From an uncultured Oscillospiraceae bacterium (GTDB taxonomy: Bacteria; Bacillota; Clostridia; Oscillospirales; Oscillospiraceae), in contig CALWWS010000154.1 in assembly GCA_944385305.1 (NCBI GenBank), forward strand, positions 1 to 16,471: a stretch of 16,471 bases of DNA, written 5' to 3'. Of the stretch, positions 1 to 7,554 are shown in pieces. The notes below the pieces were generated by a model that searched no databases, was not told the DNA's origin, and worked only from the letters and a program-made list of their open reading frames with translations. The translations under genes and the position numbers were made by a program. Positions within the stretch are counted from its first letter, which is position 1. The number at the start of each line of letters is the position of its first letter.

Positions 1-1
1 C

Positions 2-892
2 GCCCACTACATGATGGCCTACGCCAACATGCTCCGCCGGGACGTGACCCGGCTGGAGGACTGCCTGGCGCGGATGGACGAGTGCCCCCTGGGGGCGGGT
101 GCCCTGGCCACCTCCACCTATCCGGTGGATCGGTTCCAGACCGCCGCCGCCCTGGGCTTTGCCAAGCCCACGGAGAACTCCATGGACTCGGTGTCCGACC
201 GGGACTTCGCCATCGAGCTGCTCTCCGCCTGCTCCATTCTGATGATGCACCTCTCCCGCTTCTCCGAGGAGATCATCCTCTGGTGCTCCTGGGAGTTTAA
301 GTACGTGGAGCTGGACGACGCCTACTCCACCGGCTCCTCCATCATGCCCCAGAAGAAGAACCCCGACGTGGCCGAGCTGGTGCGGGGCAAGACCGGGCGG
401 GTATACGGCTCCCTGGTGACCCTGCTCACTGTGATGAAGGCCCTGCCCCTGGCCTACAACAAGGACATGCAGGAGGACAAGGAGTGCGTCTTTGACGCCA
501 TCGACACGGTGAAGATGTGCCTGCCGGTGTTTGCCGCCATGCTGGATACCCTCACTGTCAAGGAGAAGAACATGCGCAACGCTGCCGCCGGCGGCTTCAT
601 CAACGCCACCGACTGCGCCGACTACCTGGTGAAGAAGGGAATGCCCTTCCGGGAGGCCTATATGATCGTGGGCCGCCTGGTGAATATGTGCATCAAGGCG
701 GGGGAGACCCTGGACACCCTGCCCCTCAAGGACTTCCGCTCGGTCTCCGGCGTGTTTGACGCCGACGTGTACCAGGCCCTGGAGCTGAAGACCTGCGTCA
801 ACGGCCGCAAGGTCTACGGCGGCCCCGCCAAGGAGGCGGTGGAGCAGCAGATCGCCAGCATTGAGGCCTTTGTGGAGGCGAGAGAGCAATGA
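2..892 (+). CDS. argH: Argininosuccinate lyase, 5'-truncated by window edge
   Basis: Cleaves argininosuccinate to arginine and fumarate, the last step of arginine synthesis, in the cytoplasm. The reading frame is open from base 2, so the gene starts outside the window. The 296 residues seen are roughly the C-terminal two thirds of a usual protein of about 460. The superfamily signature GSSIMPQKKNPD lies near residue 111 of the visible part; it holds the flexible-loop serine that acts as catalytic acid/base in the fumarase/argininosuccinate lyase family. The first visible residues (AHYMMAYANMLRRD) fit the family helix just before the substrate-binding core. The TGA stop overlaps the argC start by four bases (ATGA), so the two are translationally coupled. 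argG, the usual partner, is not visible and may lie upstream. Identification is firm. Confidence 0.97.
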   Translation, partial: AHYMMAYANMLRRDVTRLEDCLARMDECPLGAGALATSTYPVDRFQTAAALGFAKPTENSMDSVSDRDFAIELLSACSILMMHLSRFSEEIILWCSWEFKYVELDDAYSTGSSIMPQKKNPDVAELVRGKTGRVYGSLVTLLTVMKALPLAYNKDMQEDKECVFDAIDTVKMCLPVFAAMLDTLTVKEKNMRNAAAGGFINATDCADYLVKKGMPFREAYMIVGRLVNMCIKAGETLDTLPLKDFRSVSGVFDADVYQALELKTCVNGRKVYGGPAKEAVEQQIASIEAFVEAREQ

Positions 893-1830
893 GCAAGCCC
901 AAGGTATTCATCGACGGCCAGGAGGGCACCACCGGGCTGCAGATCCACGACCGGCTGGCGGGCCGGGGGGACATCGAGCTGCTGGCCATTGACCCTGACA
1001 AGCGGAAGGACTTGACAGAGAGGAAGAAGCTCATCAACGCCGCCGACCTGGTGTTTCTCTGTCTGCCCGACGCCGCGGCGATTGAGGCTGTGGGTCTCAT
1101 CGAGAACTCCCACACCCGGGTGATTGACGCCTCCACCGCCCACCGCACCGCCCCCGGCTGGGTGTACGGCTTTCCCGAGCTCTACAAGCAGCCGGCGCAG
1201 ACCATTGGGACAGCGCGCTTTGTGGCCAATCCCGGCTGCCACGCCACCGGCTTTCTCTCCAGCGCGGCCCCGCTGGTCTCCCTGAATATTTTGCCGTCGG
1301 ACTATCCCCTTACCTGCTATTCCCTCACCGGCTACTCCGGGGGCGGGAAGAAGATGATTGCCCAGTACGAGGGGGAGAAGAAAGGGGAAGAGCTTTACAG
1401 TCCTCGCATCTACGGCACCACCCTGAAGCACAAGCATCTGCCCGAGATGCAGAAGATTGCCGGGCTGGACGCCCCCCCGGTGTTCTGCCCCATTGTGGAC
1501 GACTACTACAAGGGCATGGCCACCAGCATCCTGCTGCACAACCGGTACTTAAAGGGCCAGCCCACCGCCAAGGAGATCAGCCTCATTCTGGCCGCTTTCT
1601 ACGCCGGGCAGCCCATGGTGAGCGTGGCCCCCTATCAGGAGGAGAGGCAGTTCCTGGCGGCCAACACCTTTGCGGGGAGCGACCGGCTGGAGCTCACCGT
1701 GAGCGGCCACGAGGGCCAGACCGTGATCACCGCCCGGTTTGACAATCTGGGCAAGGGTGCATCGGGTGCGGCGGTGCAGAACATGAACCTGATGCTGGGC
1801 TTTGAAGAGACCTGCGGCCTGGCGCTGTAA
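889..1830 (+). CDS. argC: N-acetyl-gamma-glutamyl-phosphate reductase, type 2
   Basis: Reduces N-acetylglutamyl phosphate to the semialdehyde with NADPH, the third step of ornithine synthesis. The protein has 313 residues. It begins with an N-terminal nucleotide-binding segment reading FIDGQEGTTGLQIHDRL (residues 8-23) and has the catalytic cysteine in NPGCHATGF (Cys117). The short length and the GQEGTTGLQIHxRL form match the type-2 branch of the family (about 300-317 residues) rather than the type-1 form of about 345 residues typical of Bacillus and many clostridia. The start ATG overlaps the argH stop, so translation is likely coupled. After it comes a 74-base gap with a GC-rich hairpin before argJ. 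The type-2 call rests on length and motif memory, not on an alignment. Confidence 0.95.
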   Translation: MSKPKVFIDGQEGTTGLQIHDRLAGRGDIELLAIDPDKRKDLTERKKLINAADLVFLCLPDAAAIEAVGLIENSHTRVIDASTAHRTAPGWVYGFPELYKQPAQTIGTARFVANPGCHATGFLSSAAPLVSLNILPSDYPLTCYSLTGYSGGGKKMIAQYEGEKKGEELYSPRIYGTTLKHKHLPEMQKIAGLDAPPVFCPIVDDYYKGMATSILLHNRYLKGQPTAKEISLILAAFYAGQPMVSVAPYQEERQFLAANTFAGSDRLELTVSGHEGQTVITARFDNLGKGASGAAVQNMNLMLGFEETCGLAL

Positions 1831-1849
1831 GCTGTAAAAGGTATTTTTC

Positions 1850-1873
1850 CGGGCCCGGCCGGCGGCCGGCCCG
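1850..1873 (+). other. GC-rich imperfect hairpin between argC and argJ
   Basis: The left arm CGGGCCCGGCC (1850-1860) pairs with GGCCGGCCCG (1864-1873), leaving one bulged C and a three-base loop. No T-run follows, so it is not a standard terminator. It sits about 20 bases before the argJ ribosome site, inside the operon. It could stabilise or mark an mRNA processing point, or tune argJ translation. The sequence shows only the structure. Confidence 0.5.
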
Positions 1874-1904
1874 CTATCCTGGCGGATTGATAGGAGTGAG
1901 CGAA

Positions 1905-3167
1905 ATGAAGCAGATTCCCGGCGGCGTGACCGCAGCCAAGGGCTTTCTGGCCTCCGGCGTCCACTGCGGCGTGAAGAAGGGGAAGGGGGACGGCAACCAG
2001 CCGCCCATGAGCAAGATGCCTGAGGTGCTGGCGGGGAAGAAGGACCTGGCCCTCATTGTTTCCCAGCAGCCCTGCGTGGCCGCGGCGGTGTACACCATGA
2101 ACCGGGTGAAGGCCGCGCCTCTGTACGTCACCATGGAGCACCTGGAGAACGGGGAGGCCCAGGGTATCGTGGCCAACTCGGGCAACGCCAACGCCTGCGC
2201 CCCCAACAGCCACGAGCACGCCGAGCAGATGTGTGAGTTGGCCGCCCAGGCCACCGGGCTGAAGGCCGCCGACTTTGTGGTGGCCTCCACCGGCGTCATC
2301 GGGCAGGAGCTGAACATCGCCGCCATTGAGCGGGGTATGCCCGCCGCGGCCCAGGCCCTGTCTCCCGACGGCTCCGACGCGGCGGCCAACGCCATTATGA
2401 CCACCGACACGGTGAAAAAGGAGATCGCCGTCTCCTGCACCATCGGGGGCAAGACGGTGACCATCGGCGCCATCGCCAAGGGCTCGGGCATGATTCACCC
2501 CAACATGGGCACCATGCTGTGCTTTGTGACCACCGACTGCGCCATCACCCACGAGATGCTCCAGGACGCCCTCCACGAGATCGTCCCCCGCACCTTCAAC
2601 CGGGTGACGGTGGACGGGGACACCTCCACCAACGACATGTGCGCCGTGCTGGCCAACGGCATGGCGGACAACCCCCTCATCGAGTGGAAGGACGACGGGT
2701 ACACCGTCTTCTACAAGAGCCTGCACTACGTGTTTGAGCAGCTTGCCCGGGGCATTGCCGCCGACGGCGAGGGGGCGGGCAAGCTCATCACCTGCACCGT
2801 GCACCACGCCCGCAGCGAGGAGAGCGCCGAGCGCCTGTCCAAGGCGGTGGTGGGCTCCTCCCTGGTGAAGGCGGCCATGTTCGGCTCGGACGCCAACTGG
2901 GGCCGGGTGCTGTGCGCCATGGGCTACTCCAAGGCCCCCTTCCGGCCGGAGTTTGTGGACGTGCACTTCCGCTCCGCCGTGGGGGAGATCCTGGTGTGCC
3001 GCCAGGGCGCCGGAGTGGACTTTGACGAGGAGGCCGCCAAGAGCATCCTGGAGCAGGACGAGGTGATCATCGACGTCAACCTCAACGAGGGGGACCATGA
3101 GGCCACCTGCTGGGGCTGCGATCTCACCTACGACTATGTGAAGATCAACGGGGATTACAGAACCTAA
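1905..3167 (+). CDS. argJ: Bifunctional ornithine acetyltransferase / N-acetylglutamate synthase
   Basis: Transfers the acetyl group from N-acetylornithine to glutamate, which closes the cyclic pathway. Family members may also make N-acetylglutamate from acetyl-CoA. The self-cleavage and nucleophile region KGSGMIHPNMGTML is present. The threonine of the G-T pair (Thr203 from the ATG) would become the N-terminal nucleophile of the beta chain after autoproteolysis. The chosen ATG at 1905 sits 8 bases after AGGAG (1892-1896). An in-frame TTG at 1887 lies upstream of that ribosome site and is rejected. At 420 residues it is slightly longer than the usual 390-410. It overlaps nothing and is followed by argB after 15 bases. 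The monofunctional and bifunctional forms cannot be told apart by eye, but no separate argA or argE is seen in the window. Confidence 0.96.
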   Translation: MKQIPGGVTAAKGFLASGVHCGVKKGKGDGNQPPMSKMPEVLAGKKDLALIVSQQPCVAAAVYTMNRVKAAPLYVTMEHLENGEAQGIVANSGNANACAPNSHEHAEQMCELAAQATGLKAADFVVASTGVIGQELNIAAIERGMPAAAQALSPDGSDAAANAIMTTDTVKKEIAVSCTIGGKTVTIGAIAKGSGMIHPNMGTMLCFVTTDCAITHEMLQDALHEIVPRTFNRVTVDGDTSTNDMCAVLANGMADNPLIEWKDDGYTVFYKSLHYVFEQLARGIAADGEGAGKLITCTVHHARSEESAERLSKAVVGSSLVKAAMFGSDANWGRVLCAMGYSKAPFRPEFVDVHFRSAVGEILVCRQGAGVDFDEEAAKSILEQDEVIIDVNLNEGDHEATCWGCDLTYDYVKINGDYRT

Positions 3168-3182
3168 GAGAGGGTGGAAACC

Positions 3183-4037
3183 ATGTCCTACAGCCATGTG
3201 GAGCGGGCCCAGGTGCTGGCCGAGGCCCTGCCCTATATTCAGAAATACTACGGCAAGACCCTGGTGGTCAAGTATGGCGGCAACGCCATGATCTCTCAGG
3301 AGCTGCGCCACGCCGTCATCTCGGACATCATCCTGCTCCACCTGGTGGGCATCCGGGTGGTGGTGGTCCACGGGGGCGGCCCTGAGATTACCGACATGCT
3401 CAAGAAGATCGGCAAGCAGTCCCGCTTTGTGGACGGCCTGCGCCACACGGACCAGGAGACCATGGACATCGTGCAGCAGGTGCTGTGCGGCAAGGTGAAC
3501 AAGGACCTGGTGTCCACCCTCAACCGGATGGGGGGCAGCGCGGTGGGCCTGTGCGGCATGGACGGGGAGCTGTTCCAGGCCAGGGCCCTGGACGAGAAGT
3601 ACGGCCTGGTGGGGGAGATCACCCAGGTCAACCCCAAGGTGGTGGTGGACAGCCTGGAGAACGGGTACATCCCCGTGGTGTCCACCGTGGCCCAGGGTGT
3701 GGACGCCGACACGTCCTACAACATCAACGCCGACACCGCCGCGGCCAAGCTGGCGGTGGCTCTGGGGGCGGAGAAGCTGATTCTGCTCACCGACGTGCGG
3801 GGCCTGCTCCGCGACCCCAAGGACGAGTCCACCCTCATCCACGTGGTGGAGCTCTCCCAGGTGCCCGGCCTGGTGAAGGACGGGGTGATCCAGGGCGGCA
3901 TGATCCCCAAGGTGGACTGCTGCGTGGAGGCGGTGCGCTCCGGGGTGAAGCGCACCCACATCCTGGACGGGCGGATTCCCCACTCCATCCTCATCGAGCT
4001 GCTGTCCGACGAGGGCATCGGCACCATGATACTCTAA
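3183..4037 (+). CDS. argB: Acetylglutamate kinase, probably arginine-inhibited
   Basis: Phosphorylates N-acetylglutamate with ATP, the second step of the pathway. The amino acid kinase fold is shown by the N-terminal KYGGNAM with its phosphate-binding lysine (Lys30), the glycine-rich HGGGPEI (residues 63-69), and GGMIPKVD (about 238-245), whose lysine contacts ATP in the family. The N-terminal helix ERAQVLAEALPYIQKYYGKT and the C-terminal DGRIPHSILIELLSDEGIGTMI are the parts that form the hexamer and arginine site in feedback-inhibited enzymes. With ArgJ recycling acetyl groups, this would be the control point of the pathway. The ATG at 3183 follows a purine-rich GAGAGGGTGG; an in-frame GTG at 3174 lies inside that ribosome site and is less likely. 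Length is 284 residues. Confidence 0.96.
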   Translation: MSYSHVERAQVLAEALPYIQKYYGKTLVVKYGGNAMISQELRHAVISDIILLHLVGIRVVVVHGGGPEITDMLKKIGKQSRFVDGLRHTDQETMDIVQQVLCGKVNKDLVSTLNRMGGSAVGLCGMDGELFQARALDEKYGLVGEITQVNPKVVVDSLENGYIPVVSTVAQGVDADTSYNINADTAAAKLAVALGAEKLILLTDVRGLLRDPKDESTLIHVVELSQVPGLVKDGVIQGGMIPKVDCCVEAVRSGVKRTHILDGRIPHSILIELLSDEGIGTMIL

Positions 4038-4050
4038 GGAGGCGGTAACC

Positions 4051-5229
4051 ATGAATCATCAGGAACTGGTTGCGCTGGATCACCAGTACACCATGCAGAC
4101 CTACGGCCGCTTCGACGTGGACATCGACCACGGCAAGGGGGCCACGGTATACGACCTGGCGGGGAGGGAGTATATCGACTTCACCTCGGGCATCGGCGTG
4201 GCCTCCATCGGCTACGCCAACCCCAGGTGGGTGGACGCCATCGCCGCCCAGGCGGCCAAGCTGGGCCACATCTCCAACCTGTTCTACGCCCAGCCCTACG
4301 CCAGGCTGGCCGAGAAGCTCTGCCAGCGCTCCGGCATGGCGGCGGCCTTTTTCGCCAACTCCGGCGCGGAGAGCAACGAGGGCATTATCAAGCTGGCCCG
4401 GAAGTACTCCTTTGACAAGTACGGCAAGGGGCGGGGCACGGTCATCACCCTGAAAAACTCCTTCCACGGCCGTACCATCACCACCCTCACCGCCACCGGC
4501 CAGGAGGTGTTCCACAACTACTTCTTCCCCTTTGACGAGGGCTTCCGCTACGCCCAGGCGGGGAGCATGGACTCCCTCCAGGAGGTGGCGGGCCACGACG
4601 TGTGCGCCGTGATGCTGGAGCTGGTGCAGGGGGAGGGCGGCGTGCTGCCCATGGACAAGGACTATGTCCACGACCTGGCGGTGCTGTGCGCCGAGCGGGA
4701 CTGGCTGCTGCTGGTGGACGAGGTGCAGACCGGCATCGGCCGCACCGGCACCCTGTTTGCCTTCCAGCAGTACGGCATCATCCCCGACGCGGTGTCCTTC
4801 GCCAAGGGGATCGCCGGCGGGCTGCCCATGGGCGGTTTTTTGGCCAGCGAGCGCACCCGGGGGGTGCTCACCCCGGGCACTCACGCCACCACCTTCGGCG
4901 GCAACCCCATCTGCGCCGCCGCCGCCCTGACGGTGCTGGACATCCTGGACGAGGACGCCCTGGCCGCCGTCACCGAGAAGGGCAACTACATCCGCGCCCG
5001 CATTGAGAAGATGAACGTCCCCTGCCTGGGCGCCACCCGGGGCCTGGGGCTGATGATCGGCGTGGAGGTGAAGGGGGAGCGCACCAACAAGCAGGTGGCC
5101 GCCCAGCTGATTGAAAGCGGCCTGCTGGTGCTCACCGCCGGACACGACCTGCGCCTGCTGCCCCCCCTGACCATCACCATGGAGGAGATTGACAAGGGCC
5201 TTGCCATTATGGAAAAGACCCTGGCGTAA
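4051..5229 (+). CDS. argD: Acetylornithine aminotransferase
   Basis: A PLP-dependent class III aminotransferase that turns N-acetylglutamate semialdehyde into N-acetylornithine with glutamate as donor. Visible family marks are NSGAESNEGIIKLAR (about residues 103-117), the cofactor aspartate in LVDEVQTGIGRTG (221-233), and the Schiff-base lysine in SFAKGIAGGLPMG (Lys252). At 392 residues the length is normal. A strong AAGGAGG (4036-4042) overlaps the argB stop, with the ATG eight bases later, so translation is probably coupled. The related succinylornithine and 4-aminobutyrate aminotransferases share these motifs; the arginine-operon context decides the call. Confidence 0.96.
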   Translation: MNHQELVALDHQYTMQTYGRFDVDIDHGKGATVYDLAGREYIDFTSGIGVASIGYANPRWVDAIAAQAAKLGHISNLFYAQPYARLAEKLCQRSGMAAAFFANSGAESNEGIIKLARKYSFDKYGKGRGTVITLKNSFHGRTITTLTATGQEVFHNYFFPFDEGFRYAQAGSMDSLQEVAGHDVCAVMLELVQGEGGVLPMDKDYVHDLAVLCAERDWLLLVDEVQTGIGRTGTLFAFQQYGIIPDAVSFAKGIAGGLPMGGFLASERTRGVLTPGTHATTFGGNPICAAAALTVLDILDEDALAAVTEKGNYIRARIEKMNVPCLGATRGLGLMIGVEVKGERTNKQVAAQLIESGLLVLTAGHDLRLLPPLTITMEEIDKGLAIMEKTLA

Positions 5230-5244
5230 AGGAGAGAGTATTTG

Positions 5245-6168
5245 ATGAAAAAGGACCTGCTCAAGCTGCTGGATCTCACCCGGGAGGACATCACCAAGAT
5301 CCTCAACGTGGCCGACCAGATGAAGTACAACCAGAAGCACGGCCTGTCCCACGCCTATCTGGCGGGCAAGACCCTGGCCATGATCTTTGAGAAGAACTCC
5401 ACCCGCACCCGGGTCTCCTTCGAGACCGGCATGTTCCAGCTGGGTGGCCACGCCCTGTTTCTCTCCGGCAAGGAGAGCCAGATCGGCCGGGGCGAGCCCA
5501 TTGAGGACACCGCCCGGGTGCTCTCCCGCTACTGCGACGGGATTATGATCCGCACCTTCGGCCAGGAGGAGGTGGAGAAGCTGGCCCAGTACTCCTCCAT
5601 CCCCGTCATCAACGGCCTGACTGACTTTGCCCACCCCTGCCAGGTGCTGGCCGACCTGATGACCATCCGGGAGCACATGACCCGCCTGGAGGGGCTCAAG
5701 CTGTGCTTCATCGGGGACGGCAACAATATGGCCAACTCCCTCATCGTGGGCGGCCTGAAGTGCGGCATGGACGTGTCCGTGGCCTGCCCCGAGGGGTACG
5801 ACCCCGATCAGAAGGTGCTGGACTTCGCCAAGACGGTCACCGACTGCAAGTTCCAGCTCTGCCGCACCCCGGCGGAGGCGGCGGCGGACGCCGACGTGGT
5901 GATCACCGACGTGTGGGCCTCCATGGGCCAGGAGGGGGAGAAGGCCAAGCGGGAGCTGGCCTTCGCCGGCTACCAGGTGAATGACGAGCTGATGAAGCTG
6001 GCCCACCCCGGCGCCATGGTGCAGCACTGCCTGCCCGCCCACCGGGGGGAGGAGATCACCGCCCAGGTGTTCGAGGCCCACGCCAATGAGATCTTTGACG
6101 AGGCGGAGAACCGCCTCCACGCCCAGAAGGCGGTCATGTACCTGCTCATGGGGGAGGAGGAGCTGTAA
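5245..6168 (+). CDS. argF: Ornithine carbamoyltransferase (anabolic)
   Basis: Makes citrulline from ornithine and carbamoyl phosphate. The carbamoyl phosphate site FEKNSTRTR is at about residues 48-56, HPCQ at 130-133, the ornithine-binding DVWASMGQE near 222-230, and the catalytic HCLPAHRGEE at 261-270. HPCQ and HCLP together separate it from aspartate carbamoyltransferase. The start is the ATG at 5245, ten bases after AGGAG; a TTG one codon upstream is also possible and would add only one residue. Length is 307 residues. As the last gene of a biosynthetic operon it is read as the anabolic enzyme (argF) rather than catabolic arcB. A strong terminator follows 21 bases after the stop. Confidence 0.96.
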   Translation: MKKDLLKLLDLTREDITKILNVADQMKYNQKHGLSHAYLAGKTLAMIFEKNSTRTRVSFETGMFQLGGHALFLSGKESQIGRGEPIEDTARVLSRYCDGIMIRTFGQEEVEKLAQYSSIPVINGLTDFAHPCQVLADLMTIREHMTRLEGLKLCFIGDGNNMANSLIVGGLKCGMDVSVACPEGYDPDQKVLDFAKTVTDCKFQLCRTPAEAAADADVVITDVWASMGQEGEKAKRELAFAGYQVNDELMKLAHPGAMVQHCLPAHRGEEITAQVFEAHANEIFDEAENRLHAQKAVMYLLMGEEEL

Positions 6169-6189
6169 GGCTCTTTTCCTGAACAAAGT

Positions 6190-6227
6190 AAATGCCGCGC
6201 CGCGTTTCAAACGCGGCGCGGCATTTT
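6190..6227. terminator. Bidirectional intrinsic terminator, argF / dinB
   Basis: A GC-rich inverted repeat with arms of up to 18 bases (6190-6207 and 6209-6226; core GCCGCGCCGCG) sits between two converging genes. On the + strand the stem runs into TTTT. On the - strand the stem ends in ATTTACTTTG, a weaker U tract. It ends the arginine operon and probably dinB, whose stop lies only 8 bases away. Confidence 0.9.
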
Positions 6228-6234
6228 GCCGTTC

Positions 6235-7449
6235 TCAGGGCGATTCCTTGTCTGCGGGGGGCGGGGCCTGGCAGGCGGGGGAGATGGCCCCCTTGCCGTA
6301 CCGGCCCCGGATGCCGTCCATGGTGCGCTCCAGCTTCTCCCGCTTCTCCCGCCGCCGGTCGGCCCCGGCGGCAAAGAGGCTGAGCTGCTCCCCCGCCTGG
6401 GCCTCCTCCACCAGGGCCTGGGCGGTGACGGTGAGGGCGCGCACCGGGGCCTGGGGCCGCCAGGAGGCCCGGATGAGATCCATGGCCGCCCGGGCGATGT
6501 CCCGGGAAATACAGGTGGGGGCCTCCAGCCGCTTCTGGCGGCAGATATCCCGGAAGTCCGGGTCACGGATGGTGACCTGGACGGTGGTACACATGAGGCT
6601 GTGCCGCCGCAGCCGGGCGGCCACGTCGTCGGCCAGGCTGGCGGCGGCGGTGCCCAGCTGCTCCCAGCCGGTGAGATTCCGGGGAAAGGTGAGCCCGCTG
6701 CCCACCGACTTGGGGCCGGGCATGTCCCGGGCGGGTATTACAGGGCTGTGCTCCGTCCCGGCGGCGTAGTCGTGGAGAGTTGCCCCCTGCTTGCCCAGAA
6801 TGCCGGTGAGAGTCTCCCGGTCCGTGCGGGCCAGATCCCCGATGGTGCGGATGCCGTACCCCGCCAGGGCCGCCGCAGCCGCCCGGCCCACAAAGAGCAG
6901 CTCGGTCACCGGCAGGGGCCAGAGCAGCTCCCGGAAGTTTTCCCGGGTAATCACCGTGGTGGCGTCCGGCTTTTTGTAGTCGCTGCCCATCTTGGCAAAG
7001 ACCTTGTTGAAGGACACCCCCACCGAGAGGGTGAGGCCCAGCTCCTCCCGCACCGCCCGGCGGATGTCGTCCGCCACCCACCTGGGGTGGTCGGCAAACA
7101 GGTGGAGGCTGCCGGTGATATCCAGCCAGCTCTCGTCGATGGAGAAGGGCTCCACCAGGTCGGTGTACCGCTCGTAGATAGCGTTGACCAGCCGGGAAAA
7201 GCGGTGGTACTTCTCGTGGTGGGCGGGGAGAAGCACCAGGCCGGGGCAGGCCCGCCTGGCCTGCCAGATGGTCTGGGCGGTCTTGACCCCCGCGGCCTTG
7301 GCGGGCTCGTTTTTGGCCAGAATGACGCCGTGGCGGGAGGCGGGGTCGCCGCACACCGCCACAGGCAGGCCGGTGAGCTCGGGGTGCTCCAGCAGCTCCA
7401 CCGAGGCGTAAAAGCTGTTCAGATCACAGTGGAGAATGATCCGCTCCAC
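6235..7449 (-). CDS. dinB: DNA polymerase IV (Y-family translesion polymerase)
   Basis: An error-prone polymerase for lesion bypass. Of 404 residues, the palm carries DLNSFYASVE with metal-binding Asp9 and steric-gate Phe13, and SIDESWLD with the catalytic Asp105-Glu106 pair. The fingers hold the basic GVILAKNEPAKAAGVKTAQT segment, and a helix-hairpin-helix stretch follows near 185-210. A beta-clamp motif QLSLF is at 355-359, followed by a basic coil and a proline-rich tail of about 15 residues. The start is a GTG at 7449, eight bases after GGGAGG; the nearby ATG is out of frame. It has its own promoter with a LexA-like site and converges on argF. The Trp in the catalytic motif (Tyr/Phe is commoner) is a small variation. 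The UmuC/YqjW subgroup cannot be fully excluded. Confidence 0.94.
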   Translation of the reverse strand: MERIILHCDLNSFYASVELLEHPELTGLPVAVCGDPASRHGVILAKNEPAKAAGVKTAQTIWQARRACPGLVLLPAHHEKYHRFSRLVNAIYERYTDLVEPFSIDESWLDITGSLHLFADHPRWVADDIRRAVREELGLTLSVGVSFNKVFAKMGSDYKKPDATTVITRENFRELLWPLPVTELLFVGRAAAAALAGYGIRTIGDLARTDRETLTGILGKQGATLHDYAAGTEHSPVIPARDMPGPKSVGSGLTFPRNLTGWEQLGTAAASLADDVAARLRRHSLMCTTVQVTIRDPDFRDICRQKRLEAPTCISRDIARAAMDLIRASWRPQAPVRALTVTAQALVEEAQAGEQLSLFAAGADRRREKREKLERTMDGIRGRYGKGAISPACQAPPPADKESP

Positions 7450-7490
7450 GCCGCATGCCTCCCTTACGCGCCCCAGATGACTTTGCCCTG

Positions 7491-7519
7491 ATTATAGCAC
7501 AATTGTTCGATAAAAGCAA
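7491..7519 (-). promoter_or_regulatory. dinB promoter
   Basis: On the - strand, TTGCTT (7514-7519) and a perfect TATAAT (7491-7496) are spaced by 17 bases. The GTG start is about 41 bases downstream of the -10 box. The spacer holds the LexA-like site listed separately, a usual arrangement for a repressor that blocks RNA polymerase. Confidence 0.75.
7497..7509 (-). promoter_or_regulatory. LexA-like (SOS) operator in dinB promoter
   Basis: The - strand reads CGAACAATTGTGC. The Gram-positive LexA/DinR box is built on GAAC-N4-GTTC; here the second half is GTGC, one mismatch. Its place between -35 and -10 of a translesion polymerase gene supports the reading. LexA itself is not in the window. Confidence 0.6.
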
Positions 7520-7545
7520 GCCGCCCGGACATCCGTCCGGGCGGC
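7520..7545 (-). terminator. ribU terminator
   Basis: The perfect 11-bp stem GCCGCCCGGAC/GTCCGGGCGGC with a four-base loop is followed on the - strand by TTGCTTTTA. It lies 9 bases after the ribU stop. Its U tract is also the -35 region of dinB. Confidence 0.8.
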
Positions 7546-7554
7546 AAATTTCCG

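Noticed and set aside
1635..4052. A very long open frame (805 codons) on the - strand opposite argC-argJ-argB
   Set aside because: It is an antisense mirror of genes with G/C-rich third positions. Its product is a low-complexity mix of His, Val, Gly, Leu and Ala with no family motif, while the + strand genes carry intact catalytic motifs.
3991..6210. A 739-codon - strand frame opposite argD and argF
   Set aside because: Same mirror effect; it runs through the terminator and shows no recognisable domain.
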